Below are positions 1-6,374 of a stretch of 64,000 bases of DNA, piece after piece. A program made the translations under genes and the position numbers. Each line of letters starts with the position of its first letter. The stretch's first letter is position 1. Under the pieces are notes generated by a model that saw nothing but the letters and a program-made list of their open reading frames with translations, was not told where the DNA came from and made no database searches. This stretch comes from Microbacterium maritypicum (GTDB taxonomy: Bacteria > Actinomycetota > Actinomycetes > Actinomycetales > Microbacteriaceae), in assembly GCF_041529975.1 (NCBI RefSeq), contig NZ_CP168030.1, positions 1,736,001 to 1,800,000 on the forward strand. Reading direction: 5' to 3'.

Positions 1-941
1 GCCTCGGCGCCGCACTCGCGCAGTCGATCGCGAGCTCGGGAGCCGTCCGCGCCGCTGAGATCGGCTCTGCCGAAGTGCTGTTCGATCCCCTCCCAGTGGC
101 TCGTCATGCGGGCATAGGAGATGATCGCGGTCTCCTTGCCTTCCCGCAGGTCCGAGAAGGGATCCTTGCCGTGTTCGTCGGGGTCGCCGAACACGGAGAG
201 CAGATCATCCTGCAGCTGATACGCGAGGCCGAGGTGTCGGCCGATCGTGGTGAGTCGCTGCTCGGTCGCCGCCGACGACCCTGCCAGCACGGCTGCGGCG
301 CGCAGCGGAAGCACGAACGAGTACGTCGCCGTCTTGTAGGCGCTCGTCGAGAGGATCGTTCGTAGATCCGGAGTGATCATGCCGTCGCTGAGAGCGACAT
401 CGGCATGCTCACCGGCGACGGTCTCGAGGATGGTCTGCTCCAGAAGCGAGAGCAGGCGATCGCGTGCGTGCACGGAGACGTCCACCCGGGCGAACCCCAG
501 CACCGCCGAAGTCAACAGGAGATCGCCGAGGAGGATCGCGCTCGATCGCGCCCAGTGCAGTTTCGGTGCGGCAGGGGCGTCCGGCCGACCCGCGACGAGA
601 GTGCCAATCAGGTTCGGTCCGCGCCGGCGGATGAGATCTCCGTCGATGACATCGTCATGCAGGAGGAAGGCGAAGTGCAGCAGCTCGACCTCGGCCGCGA
701 CATCGATCGCGGACTCGCTCGCCTCCGCCGAGAGCGGGTGCGGTGAGAGGGCCTGCGCCAGGTCGACGAGCAGTCGCGGCCGGATGAGTTTGCCGCCGAG
801 TGCGTGCTCGGCCGCCACCGTCCACAGCTCCGTGAACCCGGGGCCGTATTTCTCCGCCGCTGCCGTGTGCGCGGAGAAGCGTCGCCGCAGCGCGGCTTCG
901 ATCCGTGTACCGAGTGCTTCCTCGGTCGCCGTCGCGCTCAT
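1..941 (-). CDS. crtE: Polyprenyl (geranylgeranyl) diphosphate synthase, C-terminus beyond window
   Basis: Isoprenyl diphosphate synthase of the trans type, expected to condense isopentenyl diphosphate with allylic diphosphates to make GGPP for carotenoids or menaquinone. The ATG is at 941, 3 nt after the idi stop, and the reading frame stays open to base 1, so the end is missing. About 313 residues are visible. Seen in the translation: GGKLIRPR (residues 49-56), the first aspartate-rich motif DDVID (96-100) in a LLHDDVID context, KTATY (200-204), and a second motif QDDLLSVFGD (241-250). The second motif has the DDLLS form seen in actinobacterial IdsA/CrtE proteins rather than DDxxD. The gene is co-directional with idi, which fits an idi-crtE carotenoid operon continuing left of the window. 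The exact chain length of the product cannot be decided from sequence. Confidence 0.9.
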   Translation of the reverse strand, partial: MSATATEEALGTRIEAALRRRFSAHTAAAEKYGPGFTELWTVAAEHALGGKLIRPRLLVDLAQALSPHPLSAEASESAIDVAAEVELLHFAFLLHDDVIDGDLIRRRGPNLIGTLVAGRPDAPAAPKLHWARSSAILLGDLLLTSAVLGFARVDVSVHARDRLLSLLEQTILETVAGEHADVALSDGMITPDLRTILSTSAYKTATYSFVLPLRAAAVLAGSSAATEQRLTTIGRHLGLAYQLQDDLLSVFGDPDEHGKDPFSDLREGKETAIISYARMTSHWEGIEQHFGRADLSGADGSRARDRLRECGAE

Positions 942-944
942 GAT

Positions 945-1466
945 TCAGACCTCGCCGAGCCGTCGCAACAGCGGAAGCTGCTCGACGAGCCACGGGCTGA
1001 ACGCGAACGGTGCATGGGTGACGGCTTCGATCAGGGCGGGAACTTCGACCCACGTCCACTCGGACACCTCGTCCGGATCGGCCTCGGGTTCTCCGTCGAT
1101 GACGGCCACGTGCACCGGGCAGATCTCGTTCTCGACGATTCCGCTCGCGTCGACGGCGCGGTAGCGGTAGTCGGGCAGCGCGAGGCGAATACCCGTGAGC
1201 TGGACGCCGAGCTCGTCGATGCCGCGGCGCCGAACGGCGTCCGCCATCTCCTCGTCGGGTCGTGGATGACCGCAGAAGCTGTTCGTCCAGACTCCTGGCC
1301 AGGTCCGCTTCGCGAGGGACCGGCGTGTCAGGAGCAGACGCCCTCGTGCGTCGAAGACGTAGCAGGAGAAGGCGAGATGCAGCGGGGTATCGCTCGTGTG
1401 GACGTCGCTCTTCGGCAACGTGCCGACGGCGGTTCCGTCATCGGCCAGGAGGGTCACGTAATCCAT
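945..1466 (-). CDS. idi: Isopentenyl-diphosphate delta-isomerase (type I)
   Basis: Interconverts IPP and DMAPP, supplying the starter for the prenyl synthase encoded just downstream. The 173-residue product has the Nudix-like type I fold signature: a catalytic cysteine in NSFCGHP (C65), and the glutamates of the VENE stretch (E112/E114) that correspond to the second catalytic acid. The length matches bacterial type I enzymes. I chose the ATG at 1466 because GGGAG lies just upstream and the family begins at this point; an in-frame upstream extension to 1493 would add nine unsupported residues. It is probably transcribed with crtE and is divergent from a CrtR-like MarR gene, sharing the palindrome at 1498-1524. 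Confidence 0.93.
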   Translation of the reverse strand: MDYVTLLADDGTAVGTLPKSDVHTSDTPLHLAFSCYVFDARGRLLLTRRSLAKRTWPGVWTNSFCGHPRPDEEMADAVRRRGIDELGVQLTGIRLALPDYRYRAVDASGIVENEICPVHVAVIDGEPEADPDEVSEWTWVEVPALIEAVTHAPFAFSPWLVEQLPLLRRLGEV

Positions 1467-1497
1467 GGCATCTCCCTTGTTCGAGCCTCTCAAGATT

Positions 1498-1524
1498 GCT
1501 AACTTGGTGAGTAGTCAACTTAGC
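1498..1524. promoter_or_regulatory. Palindromic operator between idi-crtE and the MarR-type regulator
   Basis: Arms GCTAACTTG (1498-1506) and CAACTTAGC (1516-1524) form an inverted repeat with one mismatch around a 9-nt centre. On the minus strand the sequence contains TTGACT, which can act as the -35 element of the idi-crtE promoter, with a weak TCTTGA 17 nt further on. On the plus strand TAGCAT (1521-1526) could be a -10 element for the regulator. Position and symmetry fit a binding site for the divergent MarR/CrtR protein controlling both genes. The assignment is inferred. Confidence 0.6.
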
Positions 1525-1553
1525 ATGAAACTGTGGGTGTGTAACATGATCGC

Positions 1554-2204
1554 ATGGACACGGAGCCCGGCACCACCCCGCACGCGGGGTCGCCGGCGAT
1601 GAATCCGCCCGTCGACGGCGATACGAGCTCTGCTGACCGCACGCCGGATGGGTTGAGCCACGCAGCGATCTACGACGTCGATGCCAGTGATCCGCGAAGC
1701 ACACTGGTCGACCGAACCGGCGTGCCGCCAGAGGAACTGCGGCAGATCGCCCGCCTCATGGAGTCGCTCGCGGGGCTTCGAGAAGCGGAACAGACCCTCT
1801 CTCAGGCGTCACGCCGGTACATGCGGCTGAATGAGACAGATATGCGTGCGCTGCACTATCTGATCGTGTGCGCGAACCGGAGCCTGGTGGCGACACCGGG
1901 AGGGATAGCTCACCACCTGGATGTCTCGACGGCCGCGACGACCAAGCTCCTCGATCGGCTGGAGAAGGGCGGGCACATCACCCGCTCACCCCACCCGACC
2001 GACCGGAGGGCGCTCCGCATCAGCATCACGCCGGAGACGCGGCTCGCGGCGATGGAGACGGTCGGTCGACAGCAGGCGAAGCGCTTCTATGCGGCCGCCC
2101 GGCTCTCGCCGGCAGAACGCGATGTCGTGATCCGATTCCTCCAGGACATGACGGAAGAGATCACGCTTCGAGACGAAGCCTGGTTACAGCAGACGTCTGA
2201 TTGA
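1554..2204 (+). CDS. MarR-family transcriptional regulator, CrtR-like
   Basis: Winged-helix MarR repressor of 216 residues. The core runs from about residue 60 to the end. It has a recognition region around TPGGIAHHLDVSTAATTKLL and a wing around HPTDRRALRISIT (DRR signature). The first ~50 residues are Pro/Thr/Asp-rich and poorly structured. It is divergent from idi-crtE, the same arrangement as crtR in Corynebacterium, whose product represses carotenoid genes and is released by GGPP. By analogy this protein probably senses an isoprenoid diphosphate. That role is an inference from context plus family. The start at 1554 is the first ATG in frame, and a start inside the low-complexity N-terminus is possible. 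Confidence 0.85.
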   Translation: MDTEPGTTPHAGSPAMNPPVDGDTSSADRTPDGLSHAAIYDVDASDPRSTLVDRTGVPPEELRQIARLMESLAGLREAEQTLSQASRRYMRLNETDMRALHYLIVCANRSLVATPGGIAHHLDVSTAATTKLLDRLEKGGHITRSPHPTDRRALRISITPETRLAAMETVGRQQAKRFYAAARLSPAERDVVIRFLQDMTEEITLRDEAWLQQTSD

Positions 2205-2229
2205 GAGAACGGCCCACGAGGGGCCGAAC

Positions 2230-2577
2230 TCAGTGCGCTGCCTTGTACGCATCCAGGATCGGGGCGGGGATGCGTCCTCGCTCGGAGAGCGTGTAGCCGT
2301 TCTCATTGGCCCATGCCCGGATGGCGGCGACCTCGGGATTGCGTGCCGGTCGCTTGCGAGAAGATGAAGAGGAACGTGCGGTGCTGGAGGACCCGGCGCG
2401 ACGCCCTGCAGCGATATACGGCTCGAGAGCCTTTCGCAATTCCTCCGCATGCGCGGCATTCAAATCGATCTCGTAGGAGGCGCCGTTGACCGAGAAATGC
2501 ACGGTCTCGCCTTCTCCGACTTCGAGGACGCTGCCGTCGATGTCGTCGACCAGCTGGTGCACAATTCGTCTAGCCAT
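2230..2577 (-). CDS. lsr2: Lsr2-type nucleoid-associated protein
   Basis: H-NS-like protein that binds AT-rich DNA in actinobacteria and silences foreign genes. The 115-residue product starts MARRIVHQLVDDIDG, the usual Lsr2 dimerisation N-terminus. It has a Ser/Arg-rich linker (about 60-80) and ends with the C-terminal DNA-binding domain, including the RGR AT-hook-like element in LSERGRIPAP. I start it at the ATG at 2577, which matches the conserved N-terminus; an upstream in-frame ATG at 2616 would read through the promoter. The promoter elements at 2585-2613 place the transcription start at or very near this ATG, so the mRNA is probably leaderless. Confidence 0.95.
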   Translation of the reverse strand: MARRIVHQLVDDIDGSVLEVGEGETVHFSVNGASYEIDLNAAHAEELRKALEPYIAAGRRAGSSSTARSSSSSRKRPARNPEVAAIRAWANENGYTLSERGRIPAPILDAYKAAH

Positions 2578-2584
2578 GCGTGCG

Positions 2585-2613
2585 ACTTTACCTGCAGAAG
2601 CGAAATGCGACAA
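2585..2613 (-). promoter_or_regulatory. lsr2 promoter, leaderless type, in an AT-rich patch
   Basis: Read on the minus strand: TTGTCG (2613-2608), a 17-nt spacer, then TAAAGT (2590-2585), followed by 7 nt and the lsr2 ATG at 2577. Immediately upstream (about 2608-2640) is an unusually AT-rich stretch for this genome, including CAATTGAATATTG. That is the sort of DNA Lsr2 itself prefers, so autoregulation is plausible. Confidence 0.65.
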
Positions 2614-2655
2614 CAATTGAATATTGCATGGTCATAATCCGCTTCAGCGCTGGTC

Positions 2656-3513
2656 TCAGGGAAGAAGCCCCGCGCGGCGCGCTCGAGTGACGGCCGCATG
2701 ACGGGTGGAAGCGTCGAGTTTCGCCATCGCGGTGCCGAGGTATGCCTTGACCGTGCCCTCGCGCAGCCCGAGTTGCGCGGCGATCTCCGCATTGGTCGAT
2801 CCCAGCGCCGCGCAGGCGAGGACGTCGGTTTCACGGGGTGAGAGATGGATCGTAGGCACGGGGGCCGTCGTAGCGGGAGTCGAATCCCCGGCGAGTGCCA
2901 CGAGGCGCCGCTCGACCTCGGCGATCCGTGCCCGTATCGCCGCGTCGTCGACCGACGCCGCGATGCTGCGCAGCTCGGCGAAGCTCTCCCGGAGCGCCTC
3001 GCGCTGCGGGGGCGCCACAGCCTCACTTCCCAGCGGGCTCGTGTCCAGCCGTCGCTGTACCTCGTCGCGGATCCGCAATTCGTCGGCGACGGACTGGGCC
3101 ACCTGCATGGCTGGAGCGGTGGTGACGCCACCGACCTGTTCCTCATCCCACGCGCCGGCGTAGAGCACGCCGCGGGACCGGCCGTGGACGACGATCGGGA
3201 GGGCGAGGAGTGTGCGCAAACCTTCACCGAGGACGAAGACGTCGTAGTCGTGGGTGATCTGCTGCGACGAGCCGTAGTCGCTCGTCATCCGTGGGCGCAA
3301 TTCCATCATCGCGCGCCCGCCGAGACCGCGCTCCGGTCGCACTCGCAACCCGTCCAGGGATCGGGTTCGCGCGCCGACGATACTGGTCACGCTCACGACG
3401 CCCTCTTCGATGAGACCGCCGAATGCGACAGGGAATCGCGTTCGCCGCGCGAGCTCGCGCACCGCATGGGCGACGAGCTCCGACTCGGAACCGAGAGGGA
3501 CTGGGGCGCTCAC
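2656..3513 (-). CDS. GAF-LuxR transcriptional regulator, RamA-like
   Basis: 285-residue regulator. A GAF-like sensory region spans roughly residues 10-140 (VRELARRTRFPVAFGGLI ... RGVLYAGAW). A helical linker follows, and a C-terminal LuxR helix-turn-helix (about 222-285) contains LSPRETDVLACAALGSTNAE and GTVKAYLGTAMAKL. The GTG start at 3513 is the first residue of the conserved N-terminus. The gene is divergent from the DUF485/symporter pair. In Corynebacterium glutamicum the GAF-LuxR protein RamA controls acetate metabolism and the related uptake gene, so this protein probably controls the adjacent transporter. The similarity is in architecture and neighbourhood only; no ligand can be inferred. 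Confidence 0.82.
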   Translation of the reverse strand: MSAPVPLGSESELVAHAVRELARRTRFPVAFGGLIEEGVVSVTSIVGARTRSLDGLRVRPERGLGGRAMMELRPRMTSDYGSSQQITHDYDVFVLGEGLRTLLALPIVVHGRSRGVLYAGAWDEEQVGGVTTAPAMQVAQSVADELRIRDEVQRRLDTSPLGSEAVAPPQREALRESFAELRSIAASVDDAAIRARIAEVERRLVALAGDSTPATTAPVPTIHLSPRETDVLACAALGSTNAEIAAQLGLREGTVKAYLGTAMAKLDASTRHAAVTRARRAGLLP

Positions 3514-3620
3514 AATTACCTACTTCCGGGGTGACGACTGTGTTCCCCGTTTCGTAGCGTCGACTTTATCATCCGCACAGTTCCGCTGCGCGGGGACCGG
3601 ACATGTGGCAAGGAGGCCCC

Positions 3621-3968
3621 ATGAGTGATCAGACGCACGTCGATTCGAACGGTGAGATCGACTACATCGCCGTCGAGCAGTCTCCACGATTCCAGAGGTT
3701 GAAACGGACGCAGAGATCGTTCATCTTTCCGCTCGCCGTGTTCTTCCTGTTGTGGTATTTCGCCTATGTGCTTCTTGCGGCATTCGCGCCCGATTTCATG
3801 GGACAACGTGTGTGGGGCGATATCACCATCGGGCTCCTCCTCGGTCTCGGACAGTTCGTCACGACGTTTGGCATAACCATGGCGTACGTGTCGTTCGCGA
3901 ATCGGAAACTCGACCCGTTGGCGACGGAGATCCGTGAAGAACTCGAGAAGGCGCAGGGGCACGCATGA
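3621..3968 (+). CDS. DUF485 small membrane protein, symporter partner
   Basis: 115-residue YjcH-type inner-membrane protein with two predicted transmembrane segments (about 36-58 FIFPLAVFFLLWYFAYVLL and 70-95 TIGLLLGLGQFVTTFGITMA) and a charged C-terminus. DUF485 proteins are almost always encoded directly upstream of SSS-family acetate/monocarboxylate symporters, as here. The start at 3621 is chosen because AAGGAGG lies 5 nt upstream; an in-frame ATG at 3603 precedes that ribosome-binding site and is unlikely. The stop overlaps the next start (ATGA at 3965-3968), so the two are translationally coupled. Confidence 0.92.
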   Translation: MSDQTHVDSNGEIDYIAVEQSPRFQRLKRTQRSFIFPLAVFFLLWYFAYVLLAAFAPDFMGQRVWGDITIGLLLGLGQFVTTFGITMAYVSFANRKLDPLATEIREELEKAQGHA

Positions 3969-5602
3969 ACGCAATCCGCGCGGCGGTCGAGCCGGTCGCT
4001 CTCGATATCAACCCCGTCTTCAACATCTCGATCTTCCTGGCTTTCGTCGCGGTGACACTCTTCATCGTCATCCGCGCGAGCCGCAACAACAAGACCGCTG
4101 CCGACTACTACGCCGCCGGCCGTTCTTTCACGGGACCGCAGAACGGATTCGCCATCGCAGGCGACTATCTGTCCGCGGCGTCCTTCCTCGGCATCTGCGG
4201 CGCCATCGCGATCAACGGCTACGACGGATTCCTCTATTCGATCGGATTCCTGGTCGCCTGGCTCGTCGCACTGCTGCTGGTGGCGGAGCTGATGCGCAAC
4301 ACCGGGAAGTTCACGATGGCGGACGTGCTGTCGTTCCGCTTGAAGCAGCGCCCGGTGCGAATGGCGGCCGCGATCACGACGCTCGCTGTGTGCTTCTTCT
4401 ATCTGCTGGCGCAGATGGCCGGTGCCGGTGGGTTGGTATCGCTGCTGCTCGGCATCGACGGACGGCTCGGGCAGTCGATCGTGATCGCCGTGGTCGGCTT
4501 GCTGATGATCGTCTACGTCCTGATCGGCGGCATGAAGGGCACCACCTGGGTGCAGATCGTCAAGGCCGTCCTCCTGATCGGCGGCGCCGTCGGCATGACG
4601 ACCTGGGTGCTCGCGATCAACGGCTTCAGCCTGAACACCCTTCTCGAAGCCGCGGTCGCGAATTCCGACAAGGGCGATGCGATCCTGGCTCCGGGACTGC
4701 AGTACGGCGCGAACCCGTGGGACTTCCTGTCCCTCGGCATGGCGCTCGTGCTCGGGACCGCCGGCCTGCCGCACGTGCTCATGCGCTTCTACACCGTGCC
4801 GACGGCCAAGGAAGCACGCCGCTCGGTCGTCTGGGCGATCTGGCTCATCGGTGGTTTCTACCTGCTGACCCTCGTGCTCGGCTACGGTGCCGGAGCACTG
4901 GTCGGTGCGGATGTGATCGCGGCCGCTCCGGGCGGCGTGAACTCGGCGGCGCCGCTGCTCGCGCTCCGGCTCGGCGGTCCGGTGCTGCTGGGCTTCATCT
5001 CCGCCGTGGCTTTCGCGACGATCCTCGCGGTGGTCGCTGGCCTGACGATCACGGCTGCGGCGTCGTTCGCGCACGACATCTACGCCAATGTCATCCAGAA
5101 GGGGCGCAAGGATGCTGCCGGCGAGCCGGTCGCCGCAGATCCGAACGGCGAGGTGCGCGTCGCTCGTCGCACTGTGGTCGTGATCGGCATCCTGGCGATC
5201 CTCGGCGGCATCGGAGCGCAGGGGCAGAACATCGCATTCCTCGTCGCTCTCGCTTTCGCCGTAGCCGCTTCCGCCAATCTGCCGACCATTCTCTATTCGC
5301 TCTTCTGGCGGCGGTTCACGACCCGGGGCGCGGTGTGGAGCATGTACTGCGGGCTCGGGTCGGCGATCCTGCTCATCGTGCTGTCGCCGGTGTTCTCGGG
5401 AACCCCGACATCGATGATCCCTGGGATCGACATCGCCGTGTGGCCACTGAACAATCCCGGGATCGTCTCGATCCCGCTGGGTTTCCTCCTCGGCTGGCTC
5501 GGAACGGTGACGAGCTCCCGCAAGGAGTCTCCGCAGCTCGCCGCCGAGATGGAGGTGCGCTCGCTCACGGGGTTCGGCGCGGAGAAGGCGGTCGAGCACT
5601 GA
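3965..5602 (+). CDS. actP: Cation/acetate (monocarboxylate) symporter, SSS family
   Basis: 545-residue sodium/solute symporter with about 13 hydrophobic segments, expected to take up acetate, propionate or pyruvate with Na+ or H+. Features seen: an N-terminal loop with AADYYAAGRSFTGPQNG, typical of ActP/MctC proteins, GDYLSAASFLGI, and the repeated IAxNGYDG and GLPHVLMRFYTVPTAKEARRS signatures of the group. The length matches the family. It overlaps the DUF485 gene by 4 nt. The neighbouring GAF-LuxR regulator is the probable controller. Which monocarboxylate is the main substrate is not decidable here, and mctC would be an equally fair symbol. Confidence 0.92.
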   Translation: MNAIRAAVEPVALDINPVFNISIFLAFVAVTLFIVIRASRNNKTAADYYAAGRSFTGPQNGFAIAGDYLSAASFLGICGAIAINGYDGFLYSIGFLVAWLVALLLVAELMRNTGKFTMADVLSFRLKQRPVRMAAAITTLAVCFFYLLAQMAGAGGLVSLLLGIDGRLGQSIVIAVVGLLMIVYVLIGGMKGTTWVQIVKAVLLIGGAVGMTTWVLAINGFSLNTLLEAAVANSDKGDAILAPGLQYGANPWDFLSLGMALVLGTAGLPHVLMRFYTVPTAKEARRSVVWAIWLIGGFYLLTLVLGYGAGALVGADVIAAAPGGVNSAAPLLALRLGGPVLLGFISAVAFATILAVVAGLTITAAASFAHDIYANVIQKGRKDAAGEPVAADPNGEVRVARRTVVVIGILAILGGIGAQGQNIAFLVALAFAVAASANLPTILYSLFWRRFTTRGAVWSMYCGLGSAILLIVLSPVFSGTPTSMIPGIDIAVWPLNNPGIVSIPLGFLLGWLGTVTSSRKESPQLAAEMEVRSLTGFGAEKAVEH

Positions 5603-5633
5603 CCGCGGCCTCCTGAGGATCGAACCCGGGCAA

Positions 5634-5670
5634 GACGTGGACCCGGCGGCCTACTCGCCGGGTCCACGTC
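5634..5670. terminator. Perfect 15-bp hairpin between convergent genes
   Basis: Arms 5634-5648 and 5656-5670 are perfectly complementary (GACGTGGACCCGGCG) with a 7-nt loop. There is no T-run on either side. It lies between the convergent symporter and alkyltransferase genes, so it is probably a bidirectional terminator. Confidence 0.75.
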
Positions 5671-5683
5671 TGCGTCCGCTCGC

Positions 5684-6196
5684 TCAACCCGCCTCGAGGT
5701 CGAGCAGGTATCTCTTGCGCTCAGGGTGCGCGCCGTACTGGCCCACACTTCCGTCCGACCGGACGACGCGATGCACCGGCACGATGATCGAGAACGGCGT
5801 GAGCCGACACGCGGTGCCGACCGCGCGGGCCGCGCCGGGGTGTCCGGCACGGACGGCCACCTCTCCGTAGCTCATCGTCTCGCCCCATTCGATCGTGCAG
5901 ATCGTCTGCAGGGCGCTCAGGTGGAATCCGTCCACCAGCCGCCAGTCGAGCCGGAGGTGCTGGTCGAAACGCACCGGGTCGCCGTCGAAGTAGTCGGCCA
6001 GAAGATGCGCGAGCTCGTCGGCGGCCCCGGGGTCGGGCTCCGGAACGGCGCCCAGCTGTCGTGTGACGCCCTCGAGGAGCCAGGGAACGAGCGGGTCTTC
6101 GGATTCGGAGAGGTCGAATCGCACGATGCCCTCGTCCGAGAACACCGCGAGGGCATCACCGAACGGAGTCGGAGCGAAGTCATAGCGGAAGGTCAT
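5684..6196 (-). CDS. Alkyl-DNA alkyltransferase homologue (Ogt-like) lacking the catalytic cysteine
   Basis: 170 residues with both domains of O6-alkylguanine-DNA alkyltransferase: an N-terminal RNase H-like part and a C-terminal DNA-binding part with TMSYGEVAVRAGHPGAARAVG, which keeps the arginine finger region. The active-site motif PCHRV is instead PVHRV. The codon at 5774-5776 reads GTG (Val141) on the minus strand, not TGC/TGT. The usual upstream Asn-Pro is Thr-Pro. Without the cysteine it cannot carry out suicide alkyl transfer. It may act like alkyltransferase-like (ATL) proteins, which recognise lesions without repairing them, although ATLs carry Trp at this position and are usually shorter. 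A sequencing error is unlikely, since more than one base would have to change. Confidence 0.85.
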   Translation of the reverse strand: MTFRYDFAPTPFGDALAVFSDEGIVRFDLSESEDPLVPWLLEGVTRQLGAVPEPDPGAADELAHLLADYFDGDPVRFDQHLRLDWRLVDGFHLSALQTICTIEWGETMSYGEVAVRAGHPGAARAVGTACRLTPFSIIVPVHRVVRSDGSVGQYGAHPERKRYLLDLEAG

Positions 6197-6374
6197 GCGA
6201 CCATCCTGACCGGCATCGCCGTCCGGGGAGCACCGGCCTCCCGGGCGGGGTGGAGAACGTGACGGTCATCGCCACAGGGCAGGAGGAGTGCGGATCGGCT
6301 CTCGGAGGCGGATATTCGGCGGAAACCCGCCCGGGATACCCCAGCTCGCCCGGTCTCGCGCCTAGGGTGTCATT

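Noticed and set aside
3764..5599. A 611-codon open frame antisense to the symporter
   Set aside because: Composition is Arg/Asp/His/Glu-rich with no domain, a typical mirror of a GC-rich gene. The plus-strand symporter is unmistakable.
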